64,000 nucleotides of DNA from Bradyrhizobium prioriisuperbiae (GCF_032397745.1 NZ_CP135921.1:8296501-8360500), one strand, 5' to 3'. Counted from the stretch's first letter, positions 8,975 to 17,371 are shown. Made by a program: numbers and translations. Notes: generated by a model not told the origin, from the letters alone.

Positions 8975-9427
8975 ATGTCTATGCGTTCCACATCCGACCG
9001 GATCCGGCACGCAGTCCTGTTCGAGCTGGTCGGCATCGCCATTTTCACGCCGTCGGCTGCCTGGCTGTTCAATCAGCCCATCGCCCATATGGGCGTCATC
9101 GGCATCGTGTCCGCGACCGTGGCGACGGCCTGGAACTTCGCGTTTAATCTGGGTTTCGACCATGCCCTGGTTCGGTTCACCGGCCACGTCGCCAAGACCA
9201 TGCCGGTCCGGGTCGCTCACGCGGTGCTGTTCGAGGCCGGACTGATCATCGTGCTGATCCCGATGATTGCCTGGTATCTCGGCATCTCGATGCGGGCTGC
9301 GCTGATGATGGATCTGAGCATCGTGGCGTTCTATCTGGTCTACGCGTTCGGCTTCAACATCGCCTACGATCGCGTCTTCCCGGTGCCCCAGCCGAAGCGC
9401 CAGCTTCGCCTTGCGCCGGCGAGATGA
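8975..9427 (+). CDS. PACE-family multidrug efflux protein
   Basis: 150-aa inner membrane protein with four TM segments arranged as two tandem pairs, each opening with the PACE signature: RIRHAVLFELVGI (residues 10-22) and RVAHAVLFEAGLI. The family's conserved acidic residue corresponds to Glu17 here. PACE pumps such as AceI export biocides like chlorhexidine in exchange for protons; the substrate of this one is unknown. Divergent LysR gene likely regulates it. Confidence 0.9.
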   Translation: MSMRSTSDRIRHAVLFELVGIAIFTPSAAWLFNQPIAHMGVIGIVSATVATAWNFAFNLGFDHALVRFTGHVAKTMPVRVAHAVLFEAGLIIVLIPMIAWYLGISMRAALMMDLSIVAFYLVYAFGFNIAYDRVFPVPQPKRQLRLAPAR

Positions 9428-9448
9428 GCTGGCGACATGCAGTTGCCC

Positions 9449-9485
9449 GAGCGCGTTCGTGAATCAATTCAAAGCGAACGCGCTC
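9449..9485. terminator. long inverted repeat between convergent genes
   Basis: Perfect 11-bp arms GAGCGCGTTCG (9449-9459) and CGAACGCGCTC (9475-9485), with an inner TGAAT/ATTCA extension. It sits between the stops of the PACE and MBL genes and probably serves as a bidirectional terminator. Confidence 0.65.
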
Positions 9486-9493
9486 GCCGGTCA

Positions 9494-10324
9494 TCAATGC
9501 CGGCCACACCGACAGCGCTCGTAATCCGCCGGGTCGTGGCTGTTGAAGATCGTCACCTCGGCGCGATGCGAGGCATTGAGCACGCGCAGCCGCTCCTGAT
9601 TGGCAACGCGGGCGGCACGGTCCATATCGGCCTTGCGCTGGAAATAGCCGAGCGCCAGCGGTGCTCGCCGTGGCGGATTTTCGATCTGGCCGTGGAAGAA
9701 ATAGCTATCGCCGGCGTGCAGCAGCCACTTGTCCTGGCTGCGAATCGCGATGCCGCAATGGCCCGGGGTATGTCCGGGCAACGGGATCATCAGGATGTCC
9801 GGCTCGCGGTCGCCCAGCGCCCGCACGCCTTTGAATCCGAACCAGTCCTCGCCGCCCTCGCCATAGAATGACCAGTCGGGCCCGTGCTTCCATTGATCGG
9901 TGATGTAACGGCCCTTGGGCGCGGGGATTTGATGCGTCACCGCCATCTCGTATTCCCGTCGCTGCACGTGCACTTTCGCCTTGGGAAAATCGGGAATGCC
10001 GCCGGCATGGTCGCGGTCGAGATGGGTCAGCAGCAGGTGCCGCACGTCGTCAGGTGAATAGCCCAGCGCCTTGATCTGCTGAACCGCGGTCTCGGCCGGA
10101 TCGAGCCGCGGTTTGGTCTGCCGGACCCACTTGAGGCCGAGCCGTGGCGGTTCAGCAATATCGTCAAGGCCGATACCGGTATCGACCAGAGCAAGTCCGT
10201 CTGAGGTCTCGATCAGCAGGCAATGGCAGACCATCCGCGCCCGCTGGAAAATGCTGCCGGTGCCGTTCACCAGCCGCCGGCCGATCGGGCACATGGTGCC
10301 GGTGTTGAGATGATGCACGCGCAT
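9494..10324 (-). CDS. MBL-fold metallo-hydrolase
   Basis: 276-aa metallo-beta-lactamase fold enzyme, cytoplasmic. Metal site motif THLDRDHAGG has His101, Asp103, Asp105 and His106, so the usual HxHxDH second His is Asp, a variant common in one MBL subfamily. Later ligands are visible in PGHTPGHCGI and HAGDSYFFHG. ATG 10324 follows AGGG by five bases; the frame extends further upstream without need. Divergent from a LysR gene that may control it. Overall layout resembles AHL-lactonase-like hydrolases, but the substrate is not predictable. Confidence 0.87.
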   Translation of the reverse strand: MRVHHLNTGTMCPIGRRLVNGTGSIFQRARMVCHCLLIETSDGLALVDTGIGLDDIAEPPRLGLKWVRQTKPRLDPAETAVQQIKALGYSPDDVRHLLLTHLDRDHAGGIPDFPKAKVHVQRREYEMAVTHQIPAPKGRYITDQWKHGPDWSFYGEGGEDWFGFKGVRALGDREPDILMIPLPGHTPGHCGIAIRSQDKWLLHAGDSYFFHGQIENPPRRAPLALGYFQRKADMDRAARVANQERLRVLNASHRAEVTIFNSHDPADYERCRCGRH

Positions 10325-10391
10325 GGTGAGCCCTTTGCCTGACCTGAACTCCCCTTGGCTTGCCATCTCCTGATACATAGGTAAAATATTG

Positions 10392-10402
10392 TTATCTGAT
10401 AA
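10392..10402. promoter_or_regulatory. candidate LysR box in the MBL/LysR spacer
   Basis: TTATC-T-GATAA inverted repeat within ATTGTTATCTGATAATCG, centred between the divergent MBL and LysR genes and about 13 bases before the LysR start. Fits a T-N11-A LysR autoregulatory site. Confidence 0.45.
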
Positions 10403-10414
10403 TCGTCATAGGTC

Positions 10415-11266
10415 ATGACTATGGATATCCGCGAGTTGCGCTACTTCGTGGCGGTCTATCAGGAGCGCAACCTGACGGCGGCGGCGAAGCGCTGTTTCAT
10501 TTCGCAGCCTTCGGTCTCAGCCGCCATCACTGGCCTGGAAGCGGAGCTCGGCACCGCCCTGTTCATCCGCCACAAGAAGGGCGTGGTGCCGACCGCCGCG
10601 GCGGAGGCATTTCACGCGGTGGCTCGGCGCATTATCGACGAGGCAGATGCTGCGCTGAAACTGTTCCGGACACCGGCAACGCGTTCGATACTGACCCTCG
10701 GCCTGATGCGCACGCTCGACATTCCGCGCATTATCGCCCTGCTCAAACCGGTGACCTCCGACAGGGATCTGCAGCTGCGGCTGGTCGGCGCGAACGACAC
10801 CGCCGATGCCCGCATCGTCTCGAAGGGCCTGCTGAAAGCCGGCGAACACTTCGTTCCGCTGTGGATTGACCGCTACGTGGCCGCGCTGCCGCCGTCCCAT
10901 CCGCTGACGCTGAAGGACCGGCTGCGCGCCGCCGATCTCGCTGATGTGGCGATGATCGACCGCTGCCATTGCGAGCAGAGCGAGTTTTTCCGGCGCGCCG
11001 GCGGCAGGCGGAAGTCCGTCGCCATCGCGGAGTCGGAAGACTGGGCGATGGCGCTGGTGGCGGCCGGCGTCGGTGTCGCCATCGTTCCCGAAGGCGTCGC
11101 CCGCGCCAATCCGGATGTCGCGATCCGCGACATCGTCGACAGCGATGTCAGTCGGCAGGTCGGCGTGGCCTATAGCGAGGCGAAAGCCCCCTCGCCCGCG
11201 CTGCAGGCTTTCCTGGCGACGCTGGCGCCGGTGCACAAGCCGTCACGCCGCACCAAAGCGGCCTGA
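10415..11266 (+). CDS. LysR-type regulator, divergent from MBL gene
   Basis: 283-aa LysR-type regulator. HTH about residues 4-63 (NLTAAAKRCFISQPSVSAAI), then a rather short effector-binding domain ending in a Lys/Arg tail. A second in-frame ATG lies two codons in (10421). Divergent from the MBL hydrolase, its probable target. Its stop is only four bases from the convergent end of the DUF2207 gene. Confidence 0.9.
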   Translation: MTMDIRELRYFVAVYQERNLTAAAKRCFISQPSVSAAITGLEAELGTALFIRHKKGVVPTAAAEAFHAVARRIIDEADAALKLFRTPATRSILTLGLMRTLDIPRIIALLKPVTSDRDLQLRLVGANDTADARIVSKGLLKAGEHFVPLWIDRYVAALPPSHPLTLKDRLRAADLADVAMIDRCHCEQSEFFRRAGGRRKSVAIAESEDWAMALVAAGVGVAIVPEGVARANPDVAIRDIVDSDVSRQVGVAYSEAKAPSPALQAFLATLAPVHKPSRRTKAA

Positions 11267-11270
11267 TCAA

Positions 11271-13211
11271 TCACCAGCCGGAGCCGCCACCACCGCCTCC
11301 GCCGTCGCCGGACGAGCCGCCACCACCGGAGCCGCTGCTCGAGGAATCGCTGCTGCTGCTGCTCGAGCCGCTGGAGCCCGGTGGCGTCGAGGCCGACGAA
11401 ATCGTCTGCGAGAGGCTGTTGCCGAGATAGGTCGCGAAGCCAGCCGGGTCGCTGGTGCGATCATAGCTGCTGCTGCTGTTGCTGTACCAGCTGCTGGCGA
11501 CGGCTGCGACCGACGCCGCGGCGAGCACATCGGCAAAGCGCCTGGCCCACGCATTCTCGACATCGAGCGCGATCGCATAGGGCAGGAAACGTTCGAACAA
11601 CTCCGGCGTCTTCTCCGGCGGATTGAGCGCATTCAGCCGGTCTTCCTCGGCGACGCCGAGATACTGGCGAAAGCCCTCGATCTGATCGGTGATCTGCCGC
11701 CCCTCGACGGTGTGCGCCTTCATCCATGTGAACGCCGATGACGCCAGCGGCACCAGCACCAGCGGCAGCGCAGCCGGCAGCGCCTGGGCCCAGCCATGAT
11801 GATTATCGGTGACGATCTGATAGCCGTTCACCCCGACAATGGCGGAGAACAAGCATCCAAACGCAAGCAGGGCGAACATGCCAATGCTGTGCGGCCGTCC
11901 CGCAGTCAGCAGCAAGGTGAGAACGATCAATGCCGGCAGGAACGACAGCATCCCGATCACGGTCGTGACACCCCGGTCGTTGCCCCAGCCGGCAAACACC
12001 GAGATCAGGACCGCGACGATGACCGCCAGCGACGCCTGCAGACCCCGGACCGACCAGGATTTGTTGTCGTGGAACATGCGATCCGCATAGGCCTTTGCCA
12101 GCGACTCCGTCAGTGCGGTTTGCGCACGCTGCAGGATCTTGCAGTTCGACTGATCGAGATCGAGCGGCGAGCTGCGTTTGCCGAACAGCGATTTTGCGAC
12201 CGCCTGCTCGTCGGGATTGAGCAGCTTGCCGCCAGTGCGCGGCACCATCTGCAGCCCATTTTTCCGCTCCGCCAGCTTGAGATGTCCCTGCACGCCGAGG
12301 CCGACGATCGCGGCGGTGAATGCCTTGTCGTCCATGCCCATCTGCGACACGTAACGCACCGCCGCCGGCGACATGCCTTTTGGCGGCCCGAACAGCGGAA
12401 TGATGGTGCCCCCCTGCGGATCATGTCCGACGCGCCGCCATGCGGAGAGATAGTAGCCAAGGATCAGCAGCAGACCCAGTCCGGCGGCCGCCAGCGGCAG
12501 GTTGTCCTGTAACCACAAGCCGAGCAGCCTCGACTGGCTCGGCGGTTCGATCACGCCCTTCTGCCAGCCGGCCGCGACCGTCAATCCCTGGTTCGGCGGC
12601 AATGCCTGGGTGGTACGGAAGACAATCAAGCCCGGGCGTTGCTCGAACACATAGGCGTTCTTGTCCTTGGCACCTTGCGGGCCGGTGTAAAAAGCGCTCT
12701 GCCGAAACGGCACCGCTTCCGGCAGCCGGATGCGGGCTTCCGCCGCATCGATGGGAAACGTCCAGCCATTGCCGGTCGCATTCCAGTACAGCTCATCGAA
12801 ATCGGCAAAGAAACCAACCTGCCGGGAGGTCCGGTACTTGATCACGAACTCATGCGGGCCACGGTCGAGGATCTTGTCGGCGCTGCCGATCCGGACCCGC
12901 ACGCCATTCGTGAGCCGTTCGGTCGCGTAGCGTTCGCTCGCTCCGTCCCGCGTCACCGATTGCACGTCGAAGGCGACCTCGACATGGGTGCCGTTCCGGT
13001 TGGTGTAGCTGGTGGGAAAATCGCGCAGGATGCCGCGCTTGATCACATTCCCTTCGGCCTGGACTGCGATGGTTTCCGTCACCAGCAGATCGCCGTCGTG
13101 CTGCACGTCGACGTCGCTGACAAAACGCGTAATACGCTCGTTCGCGCTCGCCGGCACGATCAGGGACGCCAGGACAACGACAGCCAGCCCCGCCCGCTGC
13201 AGATATCTCAT
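11271..13211 (-). CDS. DUF2207 membrane protein with Ser/Gly-rich tail
   Basis: 646-aa inner-membrane protein. Signal peptide (residues about 1-24, ending PASA), large periplasmic DUF2207 domain, TM near residue 235, then cytoplasmic part and several further TMs around residues 390-490. The last 40 residues are almost only Ser and Gly. Start ATG 13211 has GGGGAG seven bases ahead; an in-frame GTG lies one codon upstream. It follows the LemA gene directly. LemA with DUF2207 or TPM proteins is a recurrent pair; function is unclear. Confidence 0.88.
   Translation of the reverse strand: MRYLQRAGLAVVVLASLIVPASANERITRFVSDVDVQHDGDLLVTETIAVQAEGNVIKRGILRDFPTSYTNRNGTHVEVAFDVQSVTRDGASERYATERLTNGVRVRIGSADKILDRGPHEFVIKYRTSRQVGFFADFDELYWNATGNGWTFPIDAAEARIRLPEAVPFRQSAFYTGPQGAKDKNAYVFEQRPGLIVFRTTQALPPNQGLTVAAGWQKGVIEPPSQSRLLGLWLQDNLPLAAAGLGLLLILGYYLSAWRRVGHDPQGGTIIPLFGPPKGMSPAAVRYVSQMGMDDKAFTAAIVGLGVQGHLKLAERKNGLQMVPRTGGKLLNPDEQAVAKSLFGKRSSPLDLDQSNCKILQRAQTALTESLAKAYADRMFHDNKSWSVRGLQASLAVIVAVLISVFAGWGNDRGVTTVIGMLSFLPALIVLTLLLTAGRPHSIGMFALLAFGCLFSAIVGVNGYQIVTDNHHGWAQALPAALPLVLVPLASSAFTWMKAHTVEGRQITDQIEGFRQYLGVAEEDRLNALNPPEKTPELFERFLPYAIALDVENAWARRFADVLAAASVAAVASSWYSNSSSSYDRTSDPAGFATYLGNSLSQTISSASTPPGSSGSSSSSSDSSSSGSGGGGSSGDGGGGGGGSGW
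11274..11400. repeat. low-complexity Ser/Gly codon tract
   Basis: Runs of gcc/ggc-type and agc-type codons encode the poly-Ser/poly-Gly C-terminus of the DUF2207 protein. Such low-complexity ends are typical for this family and prone to length change. Confidence 0.7.
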
Positions 13212-13214
13212 CAC

Positions 13215-13775
13215 TCAGCTCCCCGACAAATTGACGGCGGGCGCGGCGGCCGACGCCTGGTCGATCTCGAAGAAATGCTCCTCATGCCAGCCGAGCAAAC
13301 GCGCCAACAGCACGTCCGGAAACGACTGCACGCCGATATTGAAATCACGGACGGTGCCGTTGAAATAGCGGCGCGCCATCTGCAGCTGATCCTCGATCTC
13401 GGCGAGCTGATCCTGCAGGGCGCGGAAATTCTGATCGGCCTTCAGTTGTGGGTAGCCCTCGGCCACGGCGAACAGCCGGCCGAGCGACCCCTGCAGCGCC
13501 TGTTCGGCGACGGCCTTCTGCATCGTCTCGGTCACCGCCAGGCTGGAGGCGCGCCTGGCGGCGATGTCCTCGAAGAGGCCCCGCTCATGTGCGGCATAGG
13601 CTTTCACCACCTGCACGAGATTGGGAATGAGATCGCTGCGCCGGCGCAGTTGTACATCGATGCCACTCCAGGCCTCGCGCATCATGTTGCGACGGCGGAT
13701 CAGGCGGTTGAAGGCAAACACCGCATAGCATGCCGCCGCCACGACGATGGCCAGCACGATCCACTCGATTCGCAT
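13215..13775 (-). CDS. lemA: LemA family protein
   Basis: 186-aa LemA-type protein: one N-terminal TM (EWIVLAIVVAAACYAVFAFN), then long amphipathic helices with family signatures (MREAWSGIDVQLRRRSDLIP, LVQVVKAYAAHERG, YPQLKADQNFRALQDQLAEI, YNGTVRDFN-like segment YFNGTVRDFNIGVQSFPDVL). ATG 13775 is chosen because it puts the TM at the N-terminus; the open frame continues upstream. The DUF2207 gene follows with at most a few bases, so they are one operon. Role of LemA is uncertain. Confidence 0.9.
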   Translation of the reverse strand: MRIEWIVLAIVVAAACYAVFAFNRLIRRRNMMREAWSGIDVQLRRRSDLIPNLVQVVKAYAAHERGLFEDIAARRASSLAVTETMQKAVAEQALQGSLGRLFAVAEGYPQLKADQNFRALQDQLAEIEDQLQMARRYFNGTVRDFNIGVQSFPDVLLARLLGWHEEHFFEIDQASAAAPAVNLSGS

Positions 13776-13920
13776 CGGAAAAGCTCTCGCAGGTTCTCGC
13801 CCGCCAGGGTGCGCATGGAGGCGCGACCGCGGGACTGGCCGGGGTATGCGAGACATTAGTTATCAGGTGCGACAAAAAGGTTCAGTATCTGTCGCGCGGC
13901 GCACCAAAAAAATGAAGAGG

Positions 13921-14703
13921 TCAGCCCTTGACGGTCAGAACCTGGCCGACGACCGGTGTCGCGCCGAGCGACGCACCCGATCGCGCCGCAAGATCAGCGA
14001 TGAAGCGGTCGACCTCCGCCGCCATGCCGTCGGGGGCATGGATCACCAGCCGCTCCAGCGCCCAGCGATAGGACGCGATGCGCTGCTGCAGGCAGATCCC
14101 GACCCACTGCACGATCAGGGCGTTTTCCTTCATCCGCGCCAGCGCATCGGCGCGCTCGCGCGGTTCCAGATCGGAGATGTAGCGCATGCTGGCGCCGCGC
14201 TTCTGATCGAGATCGGCCACCCGCGCAACCGTCGAAAAGAACGGATCGAGCTGGGTGATGTCGTTGCGCACATCCTCAAGCAGTTGAGCATAGCGCGAGG
14301 CATGGGAGCGATGCGGCTCGTCGAGCAACAGGCGGCCGTAGGCGGTCCGGTCGAACCGCGGAGCCTTCTGCCGCCAGGGCGACGGCATCGGCTCATAGTC
14401 GCCGAACACGTTCTTCCAGGACGGGCGCGAATGCGGCGCCTCGATATAGAAATAGGCGCGGTCGCGCAGCGCCCGCTCGTAGTCGGTCAGCTGGAAATCC
14501 GAGGGACGACGGCCGATGCTGCCGGTCGCTTCCTCGCCGACCCAGCGATGCATGTCGTCACTGCGGGCCGAATCACGGGTCCGGCCGAAATCGCCGCTCG
14601 CGCAGCCGCCGAGTCCCGCCGTCAGCAGAACCAGCCCTATTCCTGAAAGCGATGAGATGAAAAGCCGAAGGCTCAAAGCGCTTCGGTGTCGGTCGGCGAG
14701 CAT
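13921..14703 (-). CDS. predicted lipoprotein, unknown function
   Basis: 260-aa exported lipoprotein: signal sequence with lipobox LGGC, Cys34 as the acylated residue, no Asp at +2, so probably sorted to the outer membrane. The mature part is helical and charged (YERALRDRAYFYIEAP, LEDVRNDITQLDPFF) without recognisable catalytic motifs. No operon partner downstream. I do not recognise a named family. Confidence 0.78.
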   Translation of the reverse strand: MLADRHRSALSLRLFISSLSGIGLVLLTAGLGGCASGDFGRTRDSARSDDMHRWVGEEATGSIGRRPSDFQLTDYERALRDRAYFYIEAPHSRPSWKNVFGDYEPMPSPWRQKAPRFDRTAYGRLLLDEPHRSHASRYAQLLEDVRNDITQLDPFFSTVARVADLDQKRGASMRYISDLEPRERADALARMKENALIVQWVGICLQQRIASYRWALERLVIHAPDGMAAEVDRFIADLAARSGASLGATPVVGQVLTVKG

Positions 14704-14717
14704 GGTGCAGCCAGATA

Positions 14718-14924
14718 TCAGGATCGTGCGCGTTTGCGGCGGCGACGTCCGGTTGCCGTTCCCTGTTCGGGATCGCTGCCACCGGTGGTTTCATCGGCGT
14801 GGCGTTCGATCCGGACCACGGGAAGAATCACCACGGTCCCCATGCCTTCGCGCGGCGCTTCATCCAGCCATGAGCCCAGACGGCGCGACACAGCTCCCGT
14901 CGGAAAATCGATGATGGTGCCCAT
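14718..14924 (-). CDS. small conserved hypothetical protein (68 aa)
   Basis: Short protein beginning MGTIIDFPTGAVSRR and ending in an Arg/Lys-rich tail (GRRRRKRARS). The frame opens upstream, but ATG 14924 starts a sequence style common to small rhizobial proteins of unknown role. It is divergent from DUF2336 across a region with two CtrA-like boxes. No function is assigned. Confidence 0.6.
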   Translation of the reverse strand: MGTIIDFPTGAVSRRLGSWLDEAPREGMGTVVILPVVRIERHADETTGGSDPEQGTATGRRRRKRARS

Positions 14925-14991
14925 AGTTCTCGCCTCCCACCGCATCCTCATCCGTCTCCCAGCGGCGCACGGTCATAAGAACGGTTCATGG

Positions 14992-15006
14992 TTAATGGGC
15001 TCTTAA
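14992..15006. promoter_or_regulatory. CtrA-like box 1
   Basis: TTAA-N7-TTAA at 14992-15006, matching the alphaproteobacterial CtrA consensus core. It lies 68 bases upstream of the small divergent gene. Binding is inferred. Confidence 0.45.
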
Positions 15007-15136
15007 TGGACGTCGCGGTTCGGCGGAAGCGTCGCAAAGTGTGGCGCGCGAGGCGCAATGCAAGCGATCGCACACGACGATACGCGAGAGCATCCGCATA
15101 TCCTCAACGCATTCAATCGTTAACAGTCCGTTTTCC

Positions 15137-15151
15137 TTAAGTGCCTGTTAA
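15137..15151. promoter_or_regulatory. CtrA-like box 2
   Basis: A second TTAA-N7-TTAA at 15137-15151, about 48 bases before the DUF2336 start. A TTAACAG / CTGTTAA inverted pair overlaps it. Two such boxes in one short A/T-richer spacer strengthen the case for CtrA control. Confidence 0.5.
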
Positions 15152-15198
15152 AACGACGCAGCTAAATTCGTGACAATTATCCCTGTTGCGTATGAGCT

Positions 15199-16170
15199 AT
15201 GACGACAATTCCAGCGATCCCCGGTCTCGATGGGTTGATGACGCTGTCGCGCCGCGAAGGCGTCGACATCCGTCCCACATTGCTGCGGGTTCTCACCGAC
15301 CTCTATGTCCAGACGCCCGCGCACTCGCTCGATGAGGAGCGCCAGTTCGTGGCGCTGACGTCGCGGCTGATCGACGAGGTCGACGATGCCACCCGTGCGG
15401 CCGTTCGCGCCCGGCTGTCGGTCTATGCGCCGACCCCGCCGGAGATCGCGGAGAAGCTGGCACTGACATCGGCCGCTCCCTCGTTTACGCTGCCGCGCAG
15501 CCTGCGGCCGCAGCTTGCCGTGGACGCAGCCAATCAAAGCCATGTTGGAATGCCCCGCCGCGCCACGCCGCTGTCGATGCAGCCCAACGAGGCGTCCGAA
15601 CTCAGCACCATGTTCTTTGCCGCCGATGCCAAGGAACGTGTGCTGATCCTGCGCAATCTCGAAAGCACGCGGTTGAAGCCGGCGATGCCGATCGAGACAC
15701 GCCGCGCCACCCGCGCCGTCGCAGCGTTCGATCAGATGGCACGGGACGCGGATCTGATCGGCTTCATTGCGGAACTGGCTGATGTCCTGGTGCTGCCGAC
15801 CCGCATGGCGGACCAGATCATCAATGATCCCGGCGGCGAGTCGCTCGCCTGCGCCTGCCGGGCGATCGGCATGCCCGGCGACGCGTTCCAGCGGGTGCTG
15901 CTGTTTCTCGATCCCGAGCTCGGCGCCTCGGTGACACGCGTCTATCGGCTATCGCGCCTCTTTGACACTCTGAGCGAACGCCTCGGGCTGATCATGCTGG
16001 CCGCATGGCGCGGCGCGAGCATTGCGGCCACCCGCGCCAGGCATCGTCCCCTGCTCCACGACGACGAGCGGCAACGCGCCCGCGTCACGCCTTCGCAGGC
16101 CAGGCCTGTTTCGCAGCCCGCCGCGGTGCCGATGCCCGGTTCGGCGAGCCGCAACATCGCCAAGACCTAA
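15199..16170 (+). CDS. DUF2336 domain protein
   Basis: 323-aa soluble protein of the DUF2336 family, all-helical, built from HEAT-like repeats (SLDEERQFVALTSRLIDEVD, ATRAAVRARLSVY, RATRAVAAFDQMARDADLIG). C-terminal 50 residues are Pro/Arg-rich and likely disordered. The family is restricted to alphaproteobacteria and has no settled function. Upstream CtrA-like sites suggest cell-cycle control. Confidence 0.85.
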   Translation: MTTIPAIPGLDGLMTLSRREGVDIRPTLLRVLTDLYVQTPAHSLDEERQFVALTSRLIDEVDDATRAAVRARLSVYAPTPPEIAEKLALTSAAPSFTLPRSLRPQLAVDAANQSHVGMPRRATPLSMQPNEASELSTMFFAADAKERVLILRNLESTRLKPAMPIETRRATRAVAAFDQMARDADLIGFIAELADVLVLPTRMADQIINDPGGESLACACRAIGMPGDAFQRVLLFLDPELGASVTRVYRLSRLFDTLSERLGLIMLAAWRGASIAATRARHRPLLHDDERQRARVTPSQARPVSQPAAVPMPGSASRNIAKT

Positions 16171-16191
16171 CGGCTCCAAAAGCTGACAGCG

Positions 16192-16536
16192 CTACTTCGA
16201 TGTCAGATCCAGCAGGTGGCGCCCCTGCTTGTCCTCGATTTCGACGATCCAGACATCGGGGTCGAAGCGGATTTCCTTGGTCAGCCGCTCTTCCACCGCC
16301 TGCTCGGGCACCGGCTCGGCTGACAAAGGCGTGAACACCCGCTCCACCGGACGGCTGTTGTCATAGGCGGTCTGCGGTGCGGGGGTGAACAGCAACGCAT
16401 TGCCGTCGAGCAAAGCGAGCTTGACGAACACGGCGCCGGCTTCTTCCGAGCCACGCCGGCGCACCGCGCCAAAGATGCCGTTGACCTGGCAGCGGCGCAG
16501 ATAGGCCGCCACCCAAATGTTGGATTTTAGACGCAC
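16192..16536 (-). CDS. DUF1491 family protein (last host gene)
   Basis: 114-aa DUF1491 protein: MRLKSNIWVAAYLRRCQ at the start and DPDVWIVEIEDKQGRHLLDL at the end are family hallmarks, and the length is typical. GTG start at 16536. It appears intact, and the prophage begins immediately upstream of its start, so integration may have replaced its native promoter. Confidence 0.87.
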   Translation of the reverse strand: MRLKSNIWVAAYLRRCQVNGIFGAVRRRGSEEAGAVFVKLALLDGNALLFTPAPQTAYDNSRPVERVFTPLSAEPVPEQAVEERLTKEIRFDPDVWIVEIEDKQGRHLLDLTSK

Positions 16537-16701
16537 AGCTAAACCATTGATTTATTTGGGTTTGAACATGAAGAAAACCACGAACATACACGGAACTGAC
16601 GGGGGTTTGATTACCATAGAGTTACCCAAAGGGCGGGCTCTATTTCACCGCCAAACTGGTGGATTGACCAGTCAGGGATTTGGCTCAAACTTACGGAGGA
16701 G
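16537..16701. other. probable left prophage boundary (attL region, inferred)
   Basis: Between the start of the host DUF1491 gene and the first phage-like gene the sequence turns A/T-richer and gene style changes from conserved rhizobial to tiny unknown ORFs. The attL core should lie here, but the partner attR is outside the window, so the core cannot be defined. No tRNA is at this end. Confidence 0.5.
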
Positions 16702-16705
16702 ATGA
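16568..16705 (+). CDS. possible small phage ORF (45 aa)
   Basis: Candidate 45-aa product starting MKKTTNIHGTDGG and ending in RRR. Its stop overlaps the start of the next gene as ATGA at 16702. No strong ribosome site ahead of 16568. Could be a leader rather than a functional protein. Confidence 0.4.
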   Translation: MKKTTNIHGTDGGLITIELPKGRALFHRQTGGLTSQGFGSNLRRR

Positions 16706-16908
16706 TGGCCACCCCCACTCGCGAAGAACTGCACCTGGCCCTAATTTGGGCCTTCGACAGGCTGTCAACCTATTCGGGATTGGATCGAGCCGAGCAGCGA
16801 CAAACCGCCCGTGAGATCGGCAAAGTCCTGCTTGGCCAACCACCCCATGCGACGCGATACAAACCGAACTATGACGACGATTCGCAGAAACTGCTGAGAG
16901 ACACCTGA
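16702..16908 (+). CDS. small phage protein (68 aa), unknown
   Basis: 68-aa helical acidic/basic protein (TREELHLALIWAFDRLSTYS) with a near-perfect GGAGGAG ribosome site directly before ATG 16702. The next gene starts one base after its stop. No recognised domain. Confidence 0.6.
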   Translation: MMATPTREELHLALIWAFDRLSTYSGLDRAEQRQTAREIGKVLLGQPPHATRYKPNYDDDSQKLLRDT

Positions 16909-16909
16909 C

Positions 16910-17233
16910 ATGGCGGCGGAAATGATAGAGCGACTTGCCCGCATCTTGGAGCCGCAGGCATGGGCCGCGCTTGGGACTGGCGGCGATACGCTGGCCTATC
17001 AAAACCGACGGACGTCGTCGCTGCGAAAGGCTCGATTGTCTATCGAAGCGATGCGAGAGCCGCTGAACGATATGGTGATCGCTGGCATGCAAGCTGGCGG
17101 CGAGTTCAATAGGCAATTCGTCGAAGGGCTGTCTGATGAACCAAGGGCTTTTGCCGCATCTCTCGTTGCAGCAGGCGACGGGCGACTTTACCGCGAGGCG
17201 TACCGCGCCATGATCGACGAGGCCCTTCGATGA
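16910..17233 (+). CDS. small phage protein (107 aa), unknown
   Basis: 107-aa predicted helical protein, no membrane segment. It follows the previous gene by one base and overlaps the next small ORF by ATGA at 17230, so it belongs to a coupled trio. Function not recognisable. Confidence 0.6.
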   Translation: MAAEMIERLARILEPQAWAALGTGGDTLAYQNRRTSSLRKARLSIEAMREPLNDMVIAGMQAGGEFNRQFVEGLSDEPRAFAASLVAAGDGRLYREAYRAMIDEALR

Positions 17234-17337
17234 CCAAACAGCGGTGCCCAAGTGTGCTGCCAGGCCTATGGCGCGAAGCCGGTGGCCTCGCGGGCCTCGT
17301 GCGGCTTTATATTCCTGCGCCGAAAGTCCGGCATTAG
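17230..17337 (+). CDS. very small ORF (35 aa), translationally coupled
   Basis: 35 codons from ATG 17230 (overlapping the preceding TGA) to TAG 17335. The only support is the four-base overlap and orientation. Its stop lies inside the left arm of the large hairpin at 17330. Confidence 0.35.
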   Translation: MTKQRCPSVLPGLWREAGGLAGLVRLYIPAPKVRH

Positions 17338-17368
17338 GTGGCAAACTCTGAGTTTGCTACCTAATGCC
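17330..17368. terminator. 39-base near-perfect palindrome
   Basis: Arms 17330-17348 and 17350-17368 are 19 bases each with one G-T wobble around a single central T. It sits at the end of the first small-gene trio. A shorter hairpin (17372-17392) follows, then TTTT. Together they may form a terminator before the next promoter; the larger palindrome could also be a protein-binding site. Confidence 0.55.
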
Positions 17369-17371
17369 GCG

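Noticed and set aside
8077..9147. 356-codon plus-strand frame across the LysR gene
   Set aside because: Antisense shadow that would read through the divergent promoter region; no domain.
12639..13859. 406-codon plus-strand frame over DUF2207 and LemA genes
   Set aside because: Spans two well-supported genes on the other strand; codon-bias shadow.
16550..16590. Short repeated TTTGGGTTTGA-like stretches as attL core
   Set aside because: Too short and without the right-end partner in the window; no basis for choosing a core.
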